In this document: positions 7,545-15,676 of the stretch, piece after piece
Position numbering within the stretch: the stretch's first letter is position 1
Layout: every line of letters begins with the position of its first letter
Source of the DNA: Symbioplanes lichenis
GTDB lineage: Bacteria > Actinomycetota > Actinomycetes > Mycobacteriales > Micromonosporaceae
DNA: 50,657 nt
Direction: 5' to 3'
Assembly (NCBI RefSeq): GCF_030709675.1
Contig: NZ_JAUZQD010000031.1
Coordinates: 1 to 50,657 of the forward strand
Position numbers and translations under genes: made by a program
The notes under the pieces: model-generated
Database searches by the model: none
Told to the model about the DNA's origin: nothing
What the model saw: only the letters and a program-made list of their open reading frames with translations

Positions 7545-8143
7545 CGGGGGATCGCCTGCAGCGCGATGTCGACCGTGGCGTGCAACTCGGCCCGGTCGAC
7601 ACCCGCCGCGGCGTGCACGGCGTTGCCCTCGCTGACCGTCATGACATAGCGGGCGAGGGCCGCCGGGTCGGTGCCTCCGGGCAGGTCGCCTTCGTCGACC
7701 GCGCGGGCCAGGCGGGCGGCCAAAGCCCCTTCGCCGGCGAGCCGGCTCGCGGCCAGAAATTGCGAGACGTGGCCGTTGTCACTGCCGCAGGCCAGCCCGC
7801 CCTGGATCGACAGGCAGCCGGCCGGGCGATCGGTACGCGTCACCGCGTCGGCGTTGTCGTGCAGGAACTTCGCAATCACCGCGTACGCCGTCGGCTGCTC
7901 GAGCGCCGCCCGCGCATAGGCCATGTCCTCCTCGGCGTAGCGCGCGACGGCCCGCTGGAACAGTGCTTCCTTGTTGCCGTACGCCGCGTACATGCTGGGC
8001 CGGTTGATGCCCATCGCGCTGGTCAGGTCCGCGAGTGACGCGCCCTCGTAGCCGTGCTTCCAGAAGACCTCGACGGCCCTGTCCAGCGCGGCGTCCGCGT
8101 CGAAGCCCCGGGGCCGTCCGCGTTCCTTCGTCTGCTCCGCCAT
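7541..8143 (-). CDS. TetR/AcrR family transcriptional regulator
   Basis: DNA-binding repressor of 200 residues. The N-terminal HTH covers about residues 16-62 (DRAVEVFWKHGYEGAS, then LTSAMGINRPSMYAAYGNK, the recognition helix region). The rest is the ligand-binding and dimerisation domain, with GCLSIQG typical of the TetR_C group found beside redox enzymes. The start ATG 8143 is preceded at a distance of 6 nt by TAAGAT (8150-8155 on the other strand), so the message may be leaderless. An imperfect copy of the dyad found before the F420 oxidoreductase gene overlaps that -10, which indicates autoregulation and joint control of the two convergent genes. Confidence 0.92.
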   Translation of the reverse strand: MAEQTKERGRPRGFDADAALDRAVEVFWKHGYEGASLADLTSAMGINRPSMYAAYGNKEALFQRAVARYAEEDMAYARAALEQPTAYAVIAKFLHDNADAVTRTDRPAGCLSIQGGLACGSDNGHVSQFLAASRLAGEGALAARLARAVDEGDLPGGTDPAALARYVMTVSEGNAVHAAAGVDRAELHATVDIALQAIPR

Positions 8144-8147
8144 CCCC

Positions 8148-9371
8148 CTATCTTAACCGCCCGGTACAGAAAGCGGCCAGGGCGGCGTAGCCGGCGGGGT
8201 TGAGGTGCAGGGCGTCGCCGGTGTCGTAGGCCGGGGCCAGGCGGCGCGGCTCGGCGGGGTCGCGGACGGCCGCGTCGAAGTCGATCACCGAGGCGAAAGC
8301 GCCACTGCGACGGATCCAGTGGTTGACCGCCTGGCGGGAGCGTTCACGCAGGCCGCCCGGGTCGTCGTAGCCGGCGTTGCCACCGAACGGGGTGATCGTC
8401 GCCCCGATCGTGGCGATGTCGCGGGCCTCCGCGCGGACGATCACCTGGCGGTAGGCGGCGATCAGGTCGGCGACCACCTGCTGCTGGGCGGCGTCGGTGG
8501 CGGGCGCGGTGCCGATGTCGTTGACGCCCTCGAAGAGGAGCAGCCGGCTGACGGCGCCGAGGGCGAGCACGTCGCGGTCGAGGCGGGCGAGGACGCTCGG
8601 GCCGAGGCCGTCGTGCAGGACCCGGTTGCCGCCGGCGGCCTGGTTGAGCACGGCCACGCCGGGCAGCCGGGGCTGAAGCTGGTCGGGCCAGCGGTCGTTG
8701 CCGTTGGTGGTGGAGCCGCGGCCGTCGGTCAGCGAGTCGCCGACGATGACCAGGGCGCGGGCGTCGGCGCGCACTTCGACGCCGCTGATCAGGTACCAGT
8801 GGTCGACCGGCGTCGCGCCGGGCAGGTCGGTGGCGCCGTGGTGGTCGCCGGCGAGCAGGTGGCTGGTGGTCCGTGAGCCGGGGTGGGACGTGAGGCTCAG
8901 CGTCTGCTGCCCGGCGGCCAGGTAGGTGGTGACGGTCAGGTTGGCGCGGGCAGCGATCGGCAGGTCGACGGGGTCGGACACCACCTGGGCGCCGGCGGGC
9001 ACCACGGTGGACAGGTGACCGCCGAAGGTGAGCGGCCGGCCGGTGCCGGGCTGGACGTCAGCGACCCCGGCGCGTCCCCCGGCGGGCAGGGCCACGGCGG
9101 CGGCGGTGATGGGGAGCTCGGCGCCGCCGAAGGCGTTCGAGAAGCGTACGCGCAGCCGGGTCCCGCCGATCGAGGTGTGCACGGTCTGCCGGATCGTGGT
9201 GTCCACCAGCACCGAGTCCGGGCCGGTGAAGGGCGCGGGCGGCAGGTTGTTCGGCTCGGTGAGCTGTGGCATGGCCACCCACGTGTGCACCCAGCGCGCC
9301 CGGCGCGACGACGGCCGGGGGAGCGGCAGGAACACCGCCCCGCCGAGCCCGAGCAGGCTACGCCGGCGCAT
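8148..9371 (-). CDS. exported SGNH/GDSL-family esterase
   Basis: Secreted hydrolase of 407 residues. The N-terminus MRRRSLLGLGGAVFLPLP is a short Tat-like signal. After an N-terminal beta-rich region come the SGNH blocks: VIVGDSLTDGRGS (nucleophile Ser), AAGGNRVL (Gly), EGVNDIG (Asn) and DALHLNPAGY (catalytic Asp/His). Its ATG overlaps the last base of the GH115 stop (TGATG around 9369-9373), so it is coupled to that xylan-debranching enzyme; a de-esterifying role on xylan side groups is a reasonable inference. The penultimate leucine codon is TTA, rare in such genomes, and falls where the tetR promoter overlaps the gene. Confidence 0.88.
   Translation of the reverse strand: MRRRSLLGLGGAVFLPLPRPSSRRARWVHTWVAMPQLTEPNNLPPAPFTGPDSVLVDTTIRQTVHTSIGGTRLRVRFSNAFGGAELPITAAAVALPAGGRAGVADVQPGTGRPLTFGGHLSTVVPAGAQVVSDPVDLPIAARANLTVTTYLAAGQQTLSLTSHPGSRTTSHLLAGDHHGATDLPGATPVDHWYLISGVEVRADARALVIVGDSLTDGRGSTTNGNDRWPDQLQPRLPGVAVLNQAAGGNRVLHDGLGPSVLARLDRDVLALGAVSRLLLFEGVNDIGTAPATDAAQQQVVADLIAAYRQVIVRAEARDIATIGATITPFGGNAGYDDPGGLRERSRQAVNHWIRRSGAFASVIDFDAAVRDPAEPRRLAPAYDTGDALHLNPAGYAALAAFCTGRLR
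8152..8169. promoter_or_regulatory. TetR-type operator overlapping the tetR promoter
   Basis: On the reverse strand this reads CTGTACCGGGCGGTTAAG, matching the operator at 6646-6663 at 14 of 18 positions with the same 4-bp spacer; the left arm is identical and the right arm is degenerate. It overlaps the presumed -10 TAAGAT of tetR and also the last codons of the SGNH hydrolase gene. Confidence 0.65.
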
Positions 9372-12298
9372 CAGGCGCGCCTGCTCGACGGCGGACCGAG
9401 ATAGCTGTACGGCAGCGGAGCCGTCTCGACGACCAGCCGCTGCACGATGACGGTCGGGTCGACCATGTGGAAGCTCAGCGTGTGCCGCCCGGGCCGGGTG
9501 ACGGTGTGCACGGTGGTGGTCTTGTTGATGTTGTCGGAGGTGTTCTTGGCCCACTGCGTGTTCATCGTGGTGTCGTCCGATCCGGTGGCCCCGATGATGT
9601 CGACGACCTGGGGAGTCGCGCCGTCGAGCGAGACCGCGTAACGCAGCCCCGGGGTCGGCAGGACGTTGTTGCGCGGGGACAGGTACGCGGTGACGCGTAC
9701 GGGGCCGGTGGTGGTCAATGTCATGTCGTAGTCGAGCCGGGCGCCGGGGCTGTGCGGCGTGAGCCCGTTGCCCGTACGCCCGATGTCCCGCAGCAGTTCC
9801 CAGTCGCCGGCCTTGCGCGTGTAGTGGTCGGCTTCCATGGCGACGTAGCCGTTCGCCTCGAGGAAACCGGCGGCAGGCACGGCCGGGCGGCGCACGGGCG
9901 CTTGCACGGTGTACGAGCTCCCGGCGCCCGTCACCGTGATCGGCACCGTGGAGACACCGGCCGGCGCGCGCCGCCAGTCGACGGTCACCGTGGCGCGGAC
10001 CTGGTCGGTGACGCGACCGGACGCCGGCGTGACGTGGACCCAGGGCTGGGCGGCGGTGATGGCGTACCGGAAGGCGGTCGTGCCCTTGTTGTAGACCTCG
10101 ATGTACTGCCGCGGTTGCGCCTGCCACGGGCTGAACTCGGGGAGGGTCACGGGGTCGCCGCCGTCGAGGGCCACGCCCAGCGCGGCTGCTTCGGGCACGT
10201 CAATCCGCTGCAGGTGCGGGTAGATCGCGTCGGGCAGGGCGACGTTGTTGAGCTCGGGCTGTTGCCACGGCGCGTTGGGACCGTAGCGCTCGACGTCGCC
10301 GTAGCCGATCTTCGGCTGCGTCTGCCAGCCCTTCCACTTCCCGCCCGCCAGCGTCGAGTTGTAGTAGTGAGTCATGGCCTGGTCCTGGGCGAACAATGCC
10401 TCGGCCCGGTCGGCGAGCGCGTTCGTGGCGGCGCGGCCCTGGCGGGCGTACTCGATGTTCGTGAATTGCGCCTGTCGAAGTGCGTACACGATGGCGGTGT
10501 CTTTGATCTGGTAGTAGACCAATTGGTAGAAGGCGTCCTGCCAGGCGGCGGGGACGAGGCCGCGGAGCCGTTCGGCGCGGGCCGCGAGGGCCTGCCATTG
10601 CGCGGTGACCCGGTCAAGCTCGCGATAGGCGGTCAGGCTGAACGGAGTGTTGCGGTCGTCGTAGGTAATGCTCGCCCCGGAGCCGGTGATCCTCCGGTTG
10701 AGCAGTTCCGGCTTGCGGCGCGACTGCAATGTCGCATAGTCGTGCAGCAATGCGGCGACCGCGGGCGCCAGGTGCGGGCCGAAGTTCTGCGCGGTGAAGG
10801 TACGCAACCACGGCCCGGGGGTCAGCGAAGGGTTCCAGGCGTAGTCGAGGAAGAACTGCGTGGGCACCTCCTCGTTCTTGAGATCGCCGACGTTGACCAT
10901 CCAGAGGCGGTCCACCCCTTTGCCGTACGCCAGCCGCAGTTGCTCCCACGTGTTGGTGAGATTGACCGTGTCGGCCCACTTGTAGTTGCGTCCCACCCCG
11001 ACGTAGTCGAAGTGGTAGTACATGCCGTAGCCGCCGCTGCGCTGCTCGCCGGCGGGCAGCTTGCGCAGGTTGCCCCAGTTGTCGTCGCAGAAGACCACGG
11101 TCACGTCGTCCGGCGGCCGGTAGCCCTCGTCCCAGTAGCGCTGCACCTCCTTGTAGAGGGTCTGCACCTGCGGCCGGTCGATGAGCCCGGTGTCGCGCAG
11201 GATCTGCCGCTGGGTGCCGATGATGTCGCTCATCAGCTCGATGCCGTCGCCGTCGGGCAGGCTGGTGTCGCCGTTGCCGCGCATACCGAGCGTGATGACG
11301 CCCTCGATGTCCTGGTCGGCCATCCGCTGCGCGCCGTCGCGCCAGTACGCCTCGATGGCCGCCCGGTTGCGGATGAAGCTCCATTCCCCGGTGCCGGTGG
11401 GATGCCGGTTCCATTCCTCGATGCCGCGCATCATCGGCGCCTCGTGCGAGGTGCCCATGACGACGCCGTAGAGCGTGGCGGTGGCGTGGTTGAGCGGGTC
11501 GTCCTCGGCGAACGCGCGGCCCCACACCGCCGGCCACAGATAGTTCGCCTTGAGCCGCAGCATCGTCTCGAAGACCTGCGCGTAGTACGCCGCGTTGAGC
11601 CCACCCGGATGGCCGGGCGCTTTGCCGGGCCCGAAGTAGCCGGGCGCCCAGGTGCCGGTGGCCGGGTTCTCGTCGTTGATGAAGAAGCCCCGATAGCGTA
11701 CGGCCGGAGTGCCCTGGGTGTGCCGGCCCGGCAGCACGTAGACGGCGTCGTGGCGGGCGGCCGGCACGTCGTCCCAGAACTGCCACGGGGAGACGCCGAT
11801 CGCGCGCGACAGGTCGTAGGCGCCGTAGATCGTGCCGCGCTGGTCGCTGCCCGCGATGACGAACGCGCGCCTGACGCCGGGCAGCGGATCGGTCACGACC
11901 TGCTCGATCGTGGTCTCCCACTTGCCACGCAGGGTGCGGACGTCGAGTTTGCCGCGGGCGACGATCCGGTCGATCAGCGGGCTCTTGCCGAGCGTGCCGA
12001 TGATCACCGGTTGGCTGCCGGCGGGTACGCGATCGTGGGCGACGGCCGGGCGGACGCCGGTGACCTGCTCGATGTCGGTCTGCACGTCGTCGGCGACCCG
12101 GATGACGCCGGCGTGGTCGGCGGTGCTGACCACGACGGGTGCCGCATGCCGGCCGGCCACGATCGGGAAGCGGCCCGGTCCCGGGTGGAAGGCGACATAT
12201 CCGTCCTGAGCCTGGGTCTTGGCCTGGGCCTGGGCCTCGGCGGCGGCGGGCACGGCGAGCAGGGGAGCGACCAGGAGGAGAGCGAGCAGCGACCGCAT
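9371..12298 (-). CDS. secreted GH115 xylan alpha-1,2-glucuronidase
   Basis: Exported enzyme of 975 residues that would remove (4-O-methyl)glucuronic acid from xylan. The signal peptide is MRSLLALLLVAPLLAVPAAA, followed by a short Ala/Gln-rich linker. Family-specific blocks are seen in order: VAGSDQRGTIYGAYDLS, KANYLWPAVWGRAF, GTSHEAPMMRGIEEWNRH, VGRNYKWADTVNLTNTWEQ and MVNVGDLKNEEVPTQFFLDY. The C-terminal ~190 residues, from YVAMEADHYTRKAGDWELL, are the GH115 C-terminal beta-domain. It heads a two-gene operon with the SGNH esterase. The ATG at 12298 is preceded by a well-formed promoter and palindromic operator, so substrate-controlled expression is likely. Confidence 0.93.
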   Translation of the reverse strand: MRSLLALLLVAPLLAVPAAAEAQAQAKTQAQDGYVAFHPGPGRFPIVAGRHAAPVVVSTADHAGVIRVADDVQTDIEQVTGVRPAVAHDRVPAGSQPVIIGTLGKSPLIDRIVARGKLDVRTLRGKWETTIEQVVTDPLPGVRRAFVIAGSDQRGTIYGAYDLSRAIGVSPWQFWDDVPAARHDAVYVLPGRHTQGTPAVRYRGFFINDENPATGTWAPGYFGPGKAPGHPGGLNAAYYAQVFETMLRLKANYLWPAVWGRAFAEDDPLNHATATLYGVVMGTSHEAPMMRGIEEWNRHPTGTGEWSFIRNRAAIEAYWRDGAQRMADQDIEGVITLGMRGNGDTSLPDGDGIELMSDIIGTQRQILRDTGLIDRPQVQTLYKEVQRYWDEGYRPPDDVTVVFCDDNWGNLRKLPAGEQRSGGYGMYYHFDYVGVGRNYKWADTVNLTNTWEQLRLAYGKGVDRLWMVNVGDLKNEEVPTQFFLDYAWNPSLTPGPWLRTFTAQNFGPHLAPAVAALLHDYATLQSRRKPELLNRRITGSGASITYDDRNTPFSLTAYRELDRVTAQWQALAARAERLRGLVPAAWQDAFYQLVYYQIKDTAIVYALRQAQFTNIEYARQGRAATNALADRAEALFAQDQAMTHYYNSTLAGGKWKGWQTQPKIGYGDVERYGPNAPWQQPELNNVALPDAIYPHLQRIDVPEAAALGVALDGGDPVTLPEFSPWQAQPRQYIEVYNKGTTAFRYAITAAQPWVHVTPASGRVTDQVRATVTVDWRRAPAGVSTVPITVTGAGSSYTVQAPVRRPAVPAAGFLEANGYVAMEADHYTRKAGDWELLRDIGRTGNGLTPHSPGARLDYDMTLTTTGPVRVTAYLSPRNNVLPTPGLRYAVSLDGATPQVVDIIGATGSDDTTMNTQWAKNTSDNINKTTTVHTVTRPGRHTLSFHMVDPTVIVQRLVVETAPLPYSYLGPPSSRRA

Positions 12299-12308
12299 GG
12301 GAGACTCC

Positions 12309-12340
12309 GGAAGTTTCGGAAACTTATGGGCCGAACTTCC
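12309..12340 (-). promoter_or_regulatory. composite palindromic operator at the GH115 start site
   Basis: AAGTTTCGGAAACTT (12311-12325) is a 15-bp perfect palindrome about a central G. It is nested in a wider inverted repeat, GGAAGTTTCGG (12309-12319) against CCGAACTTCC (12331-12340). The core resembles the CGAAA/TTTCG words reported at actinomycete xylanase promoters and bound by LacI-family repressors. It sits just downstream of the -10, the usual place for repression. Confidence 0.65.
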
Positions 12341-12342
12341 GT

Positions 12343-12371
12343 AACGTATAGGTGGCTCTCGATGGCGTCAA
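12343..12371 (-). promoter_or_regulatory. promoter of the GH115-SGNH operon
   Basis: On the reverse strand: -35 TTGACG (12366-12371), a 17-bp spacer, and -10 TACGTT (12343-12348). The predicted start of transcription is near 12336, inside the palindromic operator, leaving a leader of about 38 nt. Confidence 0.65.
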
Positions 12372-12482
12372 GGGACGTGGCGGCTTTCCGGTATGCCGTG
12401 GCGGCGCACCGGTGGGGCGGGTGAGCGGCACTCTCTAAAGTCGATCTCGGAATGGGCCGACCGAAGGGCGGAATGGAGAAAA

Positions 12483-13178
12483 ATGACCCGGCTATCCGAT
12501 CTTCTGGCCGATCTGGGCGCTCTGCCGCGCGCTGTTCAGGTCACCGGAGTCGAGCGTCTCACGCCGGCCTTCACGCGGGTGACACTGGCGGCCGAAAGCT
12601 TCCGGAGAACGGCGTGGACGCCGGGGGCGAAATTGCAGATCCGGCTGCGGTCCGCTTTTCGCACGTACACGCCGATCGGCTGGGACGGCGACCGGGGTGC
12701 GACGGATCTGCTCGCCTTCGCGCACGGCAGCGGTCCCGCGGCGCAATGGTTCGGCCGGGTGGCGTCCGGCGAGACGTGTCAGGTGTTCGGGCCGCGCCGG
12801 TCGATCGACCTGTCCGAGGTGGCTGGTCCCGTCGTGTTCGTCGGTGACGAGTCGAGCGTGGCGCTGGCCTGTGCCCTGCGAACCGTGACCGCCGACGTGA
12901 CGCACGTCCTCGAGGCCCGCGACCCCGGCGAGGTGGAGAAGGTGCTGACCGGTCTCGGGTTCGCCGGGCCGGCGACGGTCGTGGCCAGGACGACCGACCG
13001 CGCCGAGTTGCTGCGCCGGGCGCGGGATGCCGCGGTCGCCACGCCGTTCACCCTTGTCGTCACCGGGGACGCGGCCACCGTGCACGCGGTGCGGCGGGAC
13101 AGCCGGAGCTGGGAGTGCCGGCCGGGCCGCGTACAGGGGAAGGCGTACTGGGCCGAGGGGCGCACCGGCCTGGACTGA
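12483..13178 (+). CDS. siderophore-interacting protein (FAD-binding ferric-siderophore reductase family)
   Basis: Cytoplasmic flavoprotein of 231 residues. Residues ~20-110 form the FAD-binding beta-barrel, with FRTYTPIGWD in the position of the RxYT flavin motif and HGSGPAAQWF after it. Residues ~120-231 are the SIP C-terminal domain with VVFVGDESSVALACAL and a closing AYWAEGR. It would reduce Fe(III)-siderophores to release iron. The start is ATG 12483, preceded by a weak GGAG. A -10-like TAAAGT (12436-12441) is present without a good -35. No siderophore biosynthesis or Fur-type operator is visible nearby, so it looks like a stand-alone gene. Confidence 0.85.
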   Translation: MTRLSDLLADLGALPRAVQVTGVERLTPAFTRVTLAAESFRRTAWTPGAKLQIRLRSAFRTYTPIGWDGDRGATDLLAFAHGSGPAAQWFGRVASGETCQVFGPRRSIDLSEVAGPVVFVGDESSVALACALRTVTADVTHVLEARDPGEVEKVLTGLGFAGPATVVARTTDRAELLRRARDAAVATPFTLVVTGDAATVHAVRRDSRSWECRPGRVQGKAYWAEGRTGLD

Positions 13179-13192
13179 CCACGCGCCCCGGC

Positions 13193-13639
13193 TCAGCCGA
13201 AGGTCATCGGCGGGCGGCCGGGCAGGTCGGCCTCGATGCGCTCCTTGCGGACCTCGCCCGTGGCGATGTGGTTCTCGGTCTCGACGAGCTTGCTCAGGCG
13301 CACCCGCTCGACCGGCACGACCTCGGTGGTCACGACCGGGCGCTCCTCGTGCAGGACCACCTCGAAGATCACGCCACCGTCGGGGCCGCCGAACTCCTCG
13401 ACCGTGCCGATGGCGTCCGGGTCCGCGACGGGGGTACGCGCATGCTCACCGACCGGGATGCGCTCCAGCCGGAGCTCCTCGCGGCGCACTTGGACGGTGA
13501 TCTGCACGTCCTCGGTGACCACGTGCTTGCGCAGCCGGGCGCGGCCGGTCTCGTGGACCTCCGTGCCGGCGACCAGGCGCTCCTCCGAGCGGGTCATCGC
13601 GTCGTCGGTGGCATCCGCCTGCGGCTGTCCGGGAATCAT
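13193..13639 (-). CDS. YsnF/AvaK-type stress protein (DUF2382)
   Basis: Small acidic/basic-patterned protein of 148 residues made almost wholly of a DUF2382 domain: AMTRSEERLVAGTEVHETG, RLRKHVVTEDVQITVQV, RREELRLERIPV, ERPVVTTEVVPVERVRL and TGEVRKERIE. The domain is a repeated two-strand unit found in stress-induced proteins; its biochemical role is unknown. It has no signal peptide. The start ATG 13639 has GGAGG about 4 nt upstream. It is a paralogue of the C-terminal half of the protein encoded just upstream (13718-14533) but is separated from it by a strong terminator, so it probably has its own promoter. Confidence 0.85.
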   Translation of the reverse strand: MIPGQPQADATDDAMTRSEERLVAGTEVHETGRARLRKHVVTEDVQITVQVRREELRLERIPVGEHARTPVADPDAIGTVEEFGGPDGGVIFEVVLHEERPVVTTEVVPVERVRLSKLVETENHIATGEVRKERIEADLPGRPPMTFG

Positions 13640-13660
13640 GTCGCCTCCGCCGGTCGTGGG

Positions 13661-13708
13661 AAAAAGGGGGAGCCGTACGGTGCCGCCAGGGCCGGCGGCA
13701 CCGTACGG
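13661..13708 (-). terminator. intrinsic terminator between the two DUF2382 genes
   Basis: A perfect 15-bp stem: CCGTACGGTGCCGCC (13673-13687) pairs with 13694-13708, with a 6-nt loop. Read on the reverse strand, it is followed by C-rich sequence and five consecutive T (complement of 13661-13665). It lies 10 bp after the stop of the PRC-barrel/DUF2382 gene. Confidence 0.85.
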
Positions 13709-13717
13709 AAGAACCGG

Positions 13718-14533
13718 TCAGCGCCGGGTGGCGTCGGGGCCGTCGAAGTCGATCCGCTCCTTGCGGACCTCGCCGGTGACGGTCTCCTCGTCGCGGACGG
13801 TCTCCTTGCCGAGCCGCACCCGCTCCACCGGGACCGCCTCGGTGTCGACCACCGGGCGCTCGGCGCGCAGCGTGACCTCGTGCTCCGCCTCGGTGATGTC
13901 GGCCCCGGCGTACGCGTCGCCGCGGTTGGCCTCGGTGATCGGCTCGCGCTCCAGGCGTACCTCCTCGTGCGCGACCGGCACCGTGACCTGCTCCTTCTCG
14001 GTGACCACGTGCTTGCGCAGGCGCGCCCGGCCGGCCTGCTCGGTCCGCGTGTCCGCGACCAGCCGCTCCTCGGAGCGGGTCATCGCGTTGTCGTCGCCGC
14101 GGTCGTGGCCCGCGGTGCGCTCGTAGCCTGCGCTCTGCTCGTAGCTTCTGCCCCGCTCGTAGCCGCCGGCCTCGCCGGTGACCGTGCCGGTGCGCTGGGT
14201 GCTGCTGCCGGACTCGGCGCCGCCGGACTGCACGCCGTAGTAGCTGTAGAGCTCGTTCTCCTCGGTGTAGCTGAGCTCGCCGTCCGGGTCGATGCGCGGG
14301 GCGTCCTTCACCGTGGCCTTGTCGTAGGGCACGGTGATCCGGTCCTCGCTGACGCTGGCCCGCTGCAGCGGCACGAAGGTCTCCTTGGTGCCGAACAGCC
14401 CGGTGCGCACGGCCACCCACTCGGGGGCGCCGGTGTCGGTGTCCAGATAGACCTGCCCGACCGAGCCGATCTTGTCGCCGTCATTGTCGTAGACAACGGC
14501 GTCGTTGAGGCGTGCGAGATCGTTCTGCGTCAT
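13718..14533 (-). CDS. PRC-barrel plus DUF2382 stress protein
   Basis: Protein of 271 residues with two parts. Residues ~1-115 are a PRC-barrel: LARLNDAVVYDNDGDKIGSV, GAPEWVAVRTGLFG and ETFVPLQ. Residues ~150-271 are a DUF2382 domain (MTRSEERLVADTRTEQAG, RLRKHVVTEKEQVTVPV, TGEVRKERIDFDG). A low-complexity Gly/Tyr/Glu linker with YERGRSYEQSAGYER joins them. This architecture is common in actinomycetes and deinococci and is linked to stress; the function is unknown. The start is ATG 14533 with GGAAGGA 9 nt upstream; an in-frame ATG at 14563 lacks an SD. A strong terminator follows. Confidence 0.87.
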   Translation of the reverse strand: MTQNDLARLNDAVVYDNDGDKIGSVGQVYLDTDTGAPEWVAVRTGLFGTKETFVPLQRASVSEDRITVPYDKATVKDAPRIDPDGELSYTEENELYSYYGVQSGGAESGSSTQRTGTVTGEAGGYERGRSYEQSAGYERTAGHDRGDDNAMTRSEERLVADTRTEQAGRARLRKHVVTEKEQVTVPVAHEEVRLEREPITEANRGDAYAGADITEAEHEVTLRAERPVVDTEAVPVERVRLGKETVRDEETVTGEVRKERIDFDGPDATRR

Positions 14534-14671
14534 CACGGCAATTCCTTCCGGAGGGGATTCCATCCCATTGGGGAATGGCGGGAAGCAGTGCTTTCTTGCT
14601 GCCTTGACACCAATTCTGGTGCCCTGCTCCGATAGCCCTAAACGGCCTCGCTGCTCATCCTCGGGCCGTGA

Positions 14672-14687
14672 TCACCCGGCCGGGTGA
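14672..14687. promoter_or_regulatory. 16-bp perfect palindrome upstream of the PRC/DUF2382 gene
   Basis: TCACCCGGCCGGGTGA. It lies in the 183-bp gap between the stop of the unknown gene at 14717 and the PRC/DUF2382 start, about 140 bp upstream of the latter. With no spacer it is more like a dimeric-protein site than a terminator hairpin. Nothing else was identified in this gap apart from a weak SigB-like pair (GTTT, then GGGCAC), not scored. Confidence 0.45.
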
Positions 14688-14716
14688 ATGCCGTGCAACG
14701 TGGATTCACCAATGGT

Positions 14717-15583
14717 TCAGAGGGCGGCGAGCAGGGCTTCCGTGGCCGGCCCCGCGCGCAGCGGCACGTCCAGCGCGGCGTCCTCGCTGCTCAAGGTCAC
14801 GATCGTCACCGCCGGGTACGCGTCGTGCGGCCGGGTGCGTACGCCGGTGATCCCCGCCCGGGGCAGGACGGTCCGCGCGATCGAGTGCACCTTCGTGCCG
14901 CCCCGGGTCAGCCGCTCGCGGCGGTGCAGCAGGTGCAGCTCGCGGTCGTCGGCCAGGCTGATCGCCGCGTGCAACGTGACGGGCCGCAGCAGAGGGAGCC
15001 CGCGCACCTGACGGCCGAAGGCCGATCCGACCACCTCGCGGCCGGTCGCCCCGAGCAGGCGCAGGCCCGGCTCGGCGTCCAGCAGCAGCTCGTACGCGGT
15101 GACCAGCGCCACGTCCTCACGCCCGAGGGTGACCGGCTCCCGGGGCGCGGGCGGCGTGGTGCGCGGCGGCAGGTAGAGCTCGCGGATCAGCCGGATCATC
15201 CGGCGCATCGGGGCCGGGTCGACGGCGTTGTACGTGACCTCGGTCGCCGCCCCCGACGCGGCCCGCAGGATCAGCCGGCCGTCGAGCAGGGCGACACTGT
15301 CCTCGATGGCGACGATCTGTGTGCCCGGCAGGTACGCCCGGTCGTACCAGTCGTCGCGGCGGCGCAGCACCGTGACCGCCGTGTCGTCGACGGCGAGCAG
15401 GAAGTCGTACAGGTGCATGTCGGGGTCGGCGTGGCGCCGCTCGATGGTGCGCGGCACCTTGAGGACGAGCCGGTGCGCCGCCGGGTCGATGCCGGCGTCG
15501 CGGTAGAGCCGCGGCAGGTCCGCGACGGTGCGGACCTCATAGATGTAGGGCCCGAAGGCATCGAACTCCGCGGTACGTCGCAC
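14717..15583 (-). CDS. conserved-looking protein of unknown function (288 aa)
   Basis: Soluble, no signal peptide. Visible features are FGPYIYEVRTVADLPRLY near the N-terminus, a possible PH-like beta-domain with DDWYDRAYLPGTQIVAIEDS, then a basic segment (MRRMIRLIRELYLPPR), and a second half with VTAYELLLDAEPGLRLLG and ISLADDRELHLLHRRERL. No catalytic motif is recognised. GTG 15583 is chosen because GGGAG lies 7 nt upstream. It is divergent from lon, and the 131-bp shared region carries the HspR-type element, though that sits closer to lon. Codon pattern and SD support a real gene. Confidence 0.7.
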   Translation of the reverse strand: MRRTAEFDAFGPYIYEVRTVADLPRLYRDAGIDPAAHRLVLKVPRTIERRHADPDMHLYDFLLAVDDTAVTVLRRRDDWYDRAYLPGTQIVAIEDSVALLDGRLILRAASGAATEVTYNAVDPAPMRRMIRLIRELYLPPRTTPPAPREPVTLGREDVALVTAYELLLDAEPGLRLLGATGREVVGSAFGRQVRGLPLLRPVTLHAAISLADDRELHLLHRRERLTRGGTKVHSIARTVLPRAGITGVRTRPHDAYPAVTIVTLSSEDAALDVPLRAGPATEALLAAL

Positions 15584-15676
15584 GAACAGGCTCCCCGAGG
15601 TCGAGCAGGAACTCTGTGTACTGTACGCCGCCGTTGTTCGCTGGCAGTGAACGCCGGAAGAGGATCGCCGGGCCCG

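Noticed and set aside
9266..12424. Forward open frame of over 1000 codons opposite GH115
   Set aside because: Shadow of the GH115 and SGNH genes, which show signal peptides, family motifs and a promoter on the other strand.
14534..14671. SigB-type promoter (GTTT / GGGCAC) before the PRC-DUF2382 gene
   Set aside because: Only 4 of 6 positions of the -10 agree; too weak to call despite the stress context.
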